From assembly GCF_027706745.1 (NCBI RefSeq), contig NZ_JAQFWP010000002.1, positions 62,001 to 126,000 of the forward strand: a DNA stretch of 64,000 nucleotides, given 5' to 3'. The notes below the pieces were generated by a model, which did no database searches, was not told the DNA's origin, and saw only the letters and a list, made by a program, of their open reading frames with translations. Below are positions 58,886 through 64,000 of the stretch, piece by piece; the stretch's first letter is position 1, and each line of letters opens with the position of its first letter. The position numbers and the translations under genes were made by a program. The stretch is from Nocardiopsis suaedae. Its GTDB lineage: Bacteria; Actinomycetota; Actinomycetes; Streptosporangiales; Streptosporangiaceae.

Positions 58886-61465
58886 ATGTCGCTCGACGAT
58901 CTCGAAACAGCTAACAACAAGGCGTGGGGTACTTTCTTCATTAGGTTTGCCCCGAAGAAGACGGAAGCAAGGAAAGGGAAGGTGCAGGGCGCTGCAGATG
59001 ACCTGGAGGATTTCGCTTCGCGTTTGAGGGGAGGCTCCGTCGAACTCGGCGCCGAATTCGATAGCGCATCTGTCCACGTCACAGACGCTATCAAATGGCA
59101 GATCGGCGACCTGAGTAATGAGAACCAATCTCATTGGATCGAGGCAGCCTATGGGGTCAGCTTCGTCGCGAAGGAAATGAGCTCCTGGGCTGATGTTGTA
59201 GGTACGTTCAACAGGCGCCTGTTGGACTTGATCGACCAGTGGGCATTCGCGGTGGAGTCAGCGGTCAATCAACTGCCGGGTAAGAAGGAATATGCTCCAT
59301 CCATCGGCCACGATGGTGACATTCTTACGCAGTACGACGAAGTTCATCATGAGAGGGTCACTCAGATCATTAATGATCTGAAGGATAAACGGGACGCTTA
59401 CACGGAGCAGAATAATAATCACTGGGAAGACTACCGCGACGCCGCCGAGGCTCATGCCAAGCGGATCGGTGAGGGAGCTACCGACGCCAATGTGCGACGC
59501 CTCATCGAGGCCGGATACATGGGCTGGTCCGCGTTCAACTTGAAGCCGGAAAGCGCGCCATTCCCGATTGACCCTGAGCAAGCGGAAGAAGATGCGAAGA
59601 AGCTAGCGGAATATCACGGGCCGAACGCCAAGGAGAAGGACGCCGAATACTGGCAGGCTCTCCAGATGCTTCAGTTGATCACAGGAGCATCAGGCGCACT
59701 TGAAGGTAAGAACAATCAAAAGGCTTCCGTTGAATACCTCGAAAATCTATTCGCAGCTCTCAACGAGCATTCAGGACGGGAAGATCTGCTTACCTATCTC
59801 GTAGGTGATGCAGATGACCCGGAGGCGGCAAAAGCCTTTGGAGAGGGGATACTTACTCTCTCCGATGAGCGATATGGTGGCTCTCTCGGGCGGCTTCCGG
59901 AAGACATTAGGAATGCAGTCAACGGTCCCAGTGAAGACGCTCGTTCCATCGCGGAGGCCGACCAAGAGGTCCTCGCCATATACACGGTCGATGACTGGGC
60001 GAGGGACGTCCCTAACTTGGCTTATCTGTTTGAGAGCGCTGACCCTCATATGCGAGGTGGTACAGAACTCTCAGCTCGGCTTACTGCGGCAGTCGGTTCG
60101 GCTCTGGGTGATAACACATTCAAAAACATGGACCTGGGTGAAAAGGTCGATGACCTTGCTGGGGACCTGCTCGATGTTTCATTCAGGAACATTGAGGCGA
60201 ACTATGATGTCCTGACCGATACTGGGGTCAAGTCGAAAGACAATCTCGACGGCAGAGAATTCACAGCGGCTGATGTTCTCAAGGGGCTGTTCACATACGA
60301 GTGGGAGGACGATGGAGAGACTGCCAGAGGGCTCATTGACTGGATCGCGGAAGATGCCGCGAAGAGTGGCGAAGAGTGGGCAGATGAAAGGGAAAGGGCT
60401 GGGGAGGCTGCGGCACACCTGATCGATACCCTTACTACGGACCCCAGCCCGAATTCGGGTGAAGAGACCGGAGGGATATTCGGCGATCTGACCGCGATCG
60501 GCGGCAAGGACGATCCGAAGGCTATGGGAGAGATCAATCCTGAACTGTCAGCGAGCTTCGGAGGTATATTCGAGTCTTATATCGAAGATTTCGGCGGTCC
60601 TGGCTTCGATCAGAACATGTATGCAAAAGACGTCGATCCGGTCAATTATCCATGGGCGGAGGACGGGAACGTTCTGATGTTGACCCCCGAAAGCCGGGCG
60701 AAATATATGCAACTGGTCGTGGGAGATGAAGAGGCCGGCGCGAAGATGTTCAGTGCAATTGAAAGTCAGCGAATCGCCGGATTCGTCGACTACTATGAGG
60801 GTGACTCGCTCCATGGTGATGAAAACTCATACTCTGGAAGGCTTTCATCTCTGTTCGATGCAGCTGTAGCGAATCATGGGTGGGGAACCTATGGAAACGC
60901 AAATGATGCCTATACATACGAGGTAGAGATGAAGCAAGCGGGCGGGCAGATGCTCATTGACGAGACAGTTGGCCGCCTGGGGTCTGGAATTCTCACCGGA
61001 CTCTACAAAGAGGGATACAAGGAAATTATTGAGAGCGTGGTAGATAAATATGATAGCTACCCTGAGACTCTGGACGACATGGGATATAAGGAACGGATGA
61101 GTCCTACTGAAAAAGAATTGGAGCTCGACGCGCAGCTTTCCATTCTTGGCATCAGGACAGATGCGGGAGAGTTTGATGTCGACTCGCTCGATCCTGATCT
61201 GCGATCTTCGCTCAATGATGGAGACGGGGGCCTCGTCGGTAGTACTGATGAAAAACGGGGGCAGGATCCGACATTCCAGCCTGGAGCTGTGATTGACAGG
61301 ATCAATGAGGATGTTTTCGGGTCAACTAAGGAACAAAAATCTCAAGACCATCAACTTGTCGATCAATACGTCGATGACTACATGGAAGGCTATCGTGAAT
61401 TTGGCGGATTGCGCGCCGATTCCCAATCTGAGTATAAGGAAAGGATCGATACAGGGCGCCGCTGA
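58886..61465 (+). CDS. Large acidic cysteine-free protein of the low-GC island
   Basis: An 859-residue protein with no cysteine, no signal peptide and no clear membrane helix. The N-terminal ~140 residues look like a helical bundle of WXG/LXG type (ADDLEDFASRLRGGSVELGAEF, then SHWIEAAYGVSFVAKEMSSW). The middle is long and helical (DRYG-SLGRLPEDIR region), and the end is charged with DYMEGYREFGG. Actinomycete proteins with this layout occur beside WXG100 genes and are thought to leave by the ESX route. I do not recognise a catalytic motif. The codon usage is AT-rich compared with all surrounding genes. Confidence 0.72.
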   Translation: MSLDDLETANNKAWGTFFIRFAPKKTEARKGKVQGAADDLEDFASRLRGGSVELGAEFDSASVHVTDAIKWQIGDLSNENQSHWIEAAYGVSFVAKEMSSWADVVGTFNRRLLDLIDQWAFAVESAVNQLPGKKEYAPSIGHDGDILTQYDEVHHERVTQIINDLKDKRDAYTEQNNNHWEDYRDAAEAHAKRIGEGATDANVRRLIEAGYMGWSAFNLKPESAPFPIDPEQAEEDAKKLAEYHGPNAKEKDAEYWQALQMLQLITGASGALEGKNNQKASVEYLENLFAALNEHSGREDLLTYLVGDADDPEAAKAFGEGILTLSDERYGGSLGRLPEDIRNAVNGPSEDARSIAEADQEVLAIYTVDDWARDVPNLAYLFESADPHMRGGTELSARLTAAVGSALGDNTFKNMDLGEKVDDLAGDLLDVSFRNIEANYDVLTDTGVKSKDNLDGREFTAADVLKGLFTYEWEDDGETARGLIDWIAEDAAKSGEEWADERERAGEAAAHLIDTLTTDPSPNSGEETGGIFGDLTAIGGKDDPKAMGEINPELSASFGGIFESYIEDFGGPGFDQNMYAKDVDPVNYPWAEDGNVLMLTPESRAKYMQLVVGDEEAGAKMFSAIESQRIAGFVDYYEGDSLHGDENSYSGRLSSLFDAAVANHGWGTYGNANDAYTYEVEMKQAGGQMLIDETVGRLGSGILTGLYKEGYKEIIESVVDKYDSYPETLDDMGYKERMSPTEKELELDAQLSILGIRTDAGEFDVDSLDPDLRSSLNDGDGGLVGSTDEKRGQDPTFQPGAVIDRINEDVFGSTKEQKSQDHQLVDQYVDDYMEGYREFGGLRADSQSEYKERIDTGRR

Positions 61466-61489
61466 GTACGGGAATCCTAAGGTAAGCGG

Positions 61490-63031
61490 ATGAGAATTTA
61501 TTGGATCGGGATTTCGGTAGCGCAACCTGGCCTGCAATTTTGGGTCATCATGTTTGTTCTCCTGGCTGCCGTCGCGCTCCCAGCGTGGGGAGCAATTCGA
61601 GGTGGAGCGAGGCGCATCCCCCTATTACTCCTGGTAGGCGGTTCTACTGCTTCTGTTTCAGCCGGCACTGCCGTCGTGTCCATGCTGCTGGCCGATTTTC
61701 CGATTGGGCCAGGAGAATGGACTTATATCGTGATCGCGGGTAGTTCCATGCTACTCGCATTGACGGGACTTTGGCTTGCCCGAAGACAAGGACAGCACAG
61801 TCGCGACGTGAGAGGGAGAGGCGTGTGGGCGAGTGGCATTGTTCTGTGCTGTATCGCGGTTGTCGCAACTCATCCCGACGTGCAATCTACACAGGCGGTC
61901 GGCATGCAACAAGCCGCAGAACCGGAAAATTCGCCGACTGAGGCCTGGAGTTTCAACTTGTCGCATCCGGAAAACGCGCGGGAGGTCATCGGAGTAGGAG
62001 GCGGTCTACTGGTGAGATTCGATCGCGGTGTTGCTGTTTACGATCCGAAAACCGGGCGGGAGAAGTGGCGCTACTTCACACCTGCGCTGGAGACATGGGT
62101 TGCCGTCGATTCATACCGAAAAAGTATTTTGCTCAACTATCCGCAGGATGATGCAGGGGGCTTCGAAGTCGCAAATGTGGATGCTGAAACCGGGTCGGTG
62201 AATACGAGGACGCAGGTCGATGGTAATGCGGCTCCAGTGCAGTGGGGAAGTGTCAGCCGACTCCAAATGGCGAAGGACAATATACTTTCATTCGGCGGCG
62301 GTGATGAAGTGTTCCTGCGGGCGTGGAGTCGAAGTACTCTGAATGAGGCGTGGCGCTGGGAAGGTATTGACGGTTGCGCACCAAGTGCTCAGGACCCCAC
62401 AGATGCCCGCTCGAGTGCGGCCTACATGGCTGACAGTCTTTTTCTCCCCTTTCTGTGTACGTCGGACGGAAACTCGTGGAGAATCGTTTCTTTGGACTCA
62501 AGTGCGGGCGATGTGCAGTGGAAGGCCGACCTCCAGGTAGACGACACCGATACCTACTCCATTCCCAGACTGTATGTCGACGGTGACGGTAGGCGCATCT
62601 TCGTGTCGGCTGGCACGAAAGACGTCGCTGTCCTTGATGCAACCAGTGGCGATGAAATTCAACGTTATGAAGGCGGTGAAGGTGAGTATGCGGTCGTCTC
62701 AGGAGCGAATGGGGTGGGTGATGTGCTTGTTAAGATCGAAGAGGACCGGCTAGAAATCTCCCCGAGCGGCCTTTTCGATGACTCTGGTACCGCCCGCGTA
62801 AATGTCGCAGGTGTGGATGCAGAGCAGCTCGTTTCTTCGGGGATATGGACGGGCAATGGATTGTTTTGGATGTCGTCGGACAGTGAATTGCAGTACGTTC
62901 CGGTTGAGGGTGAGAGTGAATCCTTCGACTTGGGGGAAGGCGAGGGGTATGGTGTTGACGTAGTCGGTGGAGTCGCCGTAGTGGCTGAGAATCGAGATGG
63001 GCGAATTGTAGAGCTGTCCGGCTTTGCGTAA
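61490..63031 (+). CDS. Membrane-anchored PQQ-like beta-propeller protein
   Basis: A 513-residue protein with three or four N-terminal membrane helices (about residues 12-135) followed by an extracellular beta-propeller (about 150-510). Propeller blades carry PQQ-like repeats such as VAVYDPKTGREKWRY, RAWSRSTLNEAWRWEG and VAVLDATSGDEIQRYEG. Cofactor residues of true quinoprotein dehydrogenases are not visible, so a binding or scaffold role is more likely. It is the last gene of the low-GC operon, 24 bp after the large protein gene. Confidence 0.78.
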   Translation: MRIYWIGISVAQPGLQFWVIMFVLLAAVALPAWGAIRGGARRIPLLLLVGGSTASVSAGTAVVSMLLADFPIGPGEWTYIVIAGSSMLLALTGLWLARRQGQHSRDVRGRGVWASGIVLCCIAVVATHPDVQSTQAVGMQQAAEPENSPTEAWSFNLSHPENAREVIGVGGGLLVRFDRGVAVYDPKTGREKWRYFTPALETWVAVDSYRKSILLNYPQDDAGGFEVANVDAETGSVNTRTQVDGNAAPVQWGSVSRLQMAKDNILSFGGGDEVFLRAWSRSTLNEAWRWEGIDGCAPSAQDPTDARSSAAYMADSLFLPFLCTSDGNSWRIVSLDSSAGDVQWKADLQVDDTDTYSIPRLYVDGDGRRIFVSAGTKDVAVLDATSGDEIQRYEGGEGEYAVVSGANGVGDVLVKIEEDRLEISPSGLFDDSGTARVNVAGVDAEQLVSSGIWTGNGLFWMSSDSELQYVPVEGESESFDLGEGEGYGVDVVGGVAVVAENRDGRIVELSGFA

Positions 63032-63250
63032 CCGGCTGAGGCGCCGCAACCCTGTGTAAGATTCAATCCACCCGACGGAAGGAACCCCCGTGGTCATGGG
63101 CCTGGTGCTCGGACGGCACCGCTCCCGTGCTTCGGTGCGGGGGATCTCCTTCCCGGATGGCCTCTGACCCCCAGGCGGCCCCTGTCGTACTCTCGACCCC
63201 TGCATCGAAGCGCTGCTGGATACCGGCACCTTCGATCCCTGGAGTACCGC
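63032..63250. other. Right boundary of the low-GC island
   Basis: GC content returns to the window average within this 219-bp stretch. No gene is supported and no direct repeat matching the left side was noticed. Confidence 0.35.
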
Positions 63251-64000
63251 ATGGCCACCGTCGCCTGGACCGAGAACGGGACCTCCCGCACCGCCCTGTG
63301 GCGGTCCGAGAACTCCGCCCCGGCTCCCTCCCGTGTCGTCGTTGCCTCCGAGCGGACCACCGTGGACGCCGCCTACCGGCTCCTCCGGTCCGACATCGGG
63401 GTCCTCTGGCTTGGCGACTATGAGAGCGGGCGCCGACTCCTCCAAGGGGTCGACCGGCGGCACCAGCGGGAGACGCAGAGGCGGTCCCGTCGAGGAGGGA
63501 GCGGGAAGAAGGGCACTGTAGCCCTCTTCCATGAGCACCGCACGGCCCGCGCCGGCCGTGCCCGTCTGCTCGGGCGGCTGCTCGTCATCCTTGAACCCGA
63601 CCTCTCCCTGGCGCTGCGCCGCGCGCCGGATGTTCGGGCGGCTTGCGTGCACGCCTATGGGGAGGGGGACGGAAGCGCCCCCGAGCGGACTTGTGCGTCG
63701 CTGTCGGAGCTCGTCGGCGTGCTCAGCGCGTACGACTGGCACCTGAAAGGCGTCGAGGTTCCCCAACTCGGCGCGCGCATCCATCCGGCCTACAGTGTCT
63801 TCTCTCCCACGCGCAGCGAGTACGTGGACCTCGTCGCCCAGGCGCCCTTCCCCGAGGGCGTGGACCACCCGGTTGTGTACGACCTCGGCACGGGCACCGG
63901 CGTGCTCGCCGCGCTCCTTGCCCGGCGGGGCGCGAAGCAGGTGGTCGCGACCGACATCAACGCTCGCGCGGTCGCCTGCGCGCGCGCCAACGTGCAGCGC
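63251..64000 (+). CDS. Class I SAM-dependent methyltransferase, 5' part
   Basis: 250 codons from the ATG at 63251 to the window edge. The N-terminal domain (about 1-150) has VAWTENGTSRTALWRSENSA and DAAYRLLRSDIGVLWLGDY, then RIHPAYSVFSPTRSEYVDLV, and the Rossmann domain starts VVYDLGTGTGVLAALLARRG with VVATDINARAV as the acidic second motif. The type resembles PrmC/RsmC-like N- or RNA-methyltransferases with an actinobacterial N-terminal extension. The start is preceded by a weak TGGAG. The catalytic NPP(Y/F) motif would lie beyond the window. Confidence 0.82.
   Translation, partial: MATVAWTENGTSRTALWRSENSAPAPSRVVVASERTTVDAAYRLLRSDIGVLWLGDYESGRRLLQGVDRRHQRETQRRSRRGGSGKKGTVALFHEHRTARAGRARLLGRLLVILEPDLSLALRRAPDVRAACVHAYGEGDGSAPERTCASLSELVGVLSAYDWHLKGVEVPQLGARIHPAYSVFSPTRSEYVDLVAQAPFPEGVDHPVVYDLGTGTGVLAALLARRGAKQVVATDINARAVACARANVQR

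Overview
The window is GC-rich (mostly above 70 % by eye) with strong G/C preference at third codon positions and many GTG starts. It carries actinomycete hallmarks: an XRE regulator paired with a DUF397 gene, an SCO688x-type conjugation/type IV secretion locus, a DtxR/IdeR-type iron box and many TetR/LacI regulators. A filamentous actinomycete, probably of the Nocardiopsaceae, is the best guess; genus is inference. No rRNA, tRNA, CRISPR array, complete IS element or origin was found.

0-14 kb: a truncated membrane protein; a TetR + GH3 beta-glucosidase module lying between two direct copies of a ~110-bp intergenic repeat; a LacI regulator divergent from an MFS transporter and an alpha/beta hydrolase; an FkbM-like methyltransferase with eroded motifs; the ychF GTPase; a TetR/oxidoreductase pair with two clear operators; a VOC protein; an unknown protein next to a duplicated copy of its own C-terminus; and an RHH/PIN toxin-antitoxin pair with a palindromic operator.

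14-25 kb: an iron-siderophore type ABC transporter behind an iron box, then a tightly overlapping five-gene operon that reads as an azomycin (2-nitroimidazole) pathway: a RohP/MppP-type PLP arginine hydroxylase, an unknown protein (candidate cyclase/dehydratase), a DapA-like retro-aldolase, a heme-oxygenase-like diiron N-oxygenase with all six metal ligands in place, and a small Rieske ferredoxin. Beside it is a three-gene set (DMT exporter, metallo-beta-lactamase fold protein with an HxDxDH site, DsbA/FrnE-like thioredoxin-fold protein) divergent from a TetR gene, with two matching operators between them.

25-41 kb: a conjugation-like locus: TcpC-like protein, a 12-codon leader ORF, a small membrane protein, a 1729-residue protein (TcpE-like membrane head, very long disordered middle with six LDHGTG repeats, C-terminal ParA/MinD-like domain that has lost its P-loop lysine), a VirB4-like ATPase, a polytopic channel-like protein, VirB8/TcpC-like anchored proteins and a transglycosylase/NlpC-P60 cell-wall hydrolase. 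A reversed DUF559-type gene, bracketed by two near-identical 62-bp hairpin repeats, interrupts this operon just before the VirB4 gene. An XRE-DUF397 pair closes the region, its stop codon abutting the last operon gene.

41-58 kb: accessory genes: an RloA/RloB-type defence pair, a cupin, an RHH protein, a winged-helix regulator divergent from a membrane-anchored hydrolase, an FGE-sulfatase domain protein, an SNF2 helicase coupled to a SWIM zinc-finger protein, and a polytopic membrane protein divergent from a TetR regulator.

58-64 kb: an abrupt drop in GC marks a three-gene island (102-residue acidic helical protein, 859-residue cysteine-free acidic protein, membrane-anchored beta-propeller), which looks horizontally acquired and possibly ESX/WXG-related. 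The window ends inside a class I methyltransferase gene.
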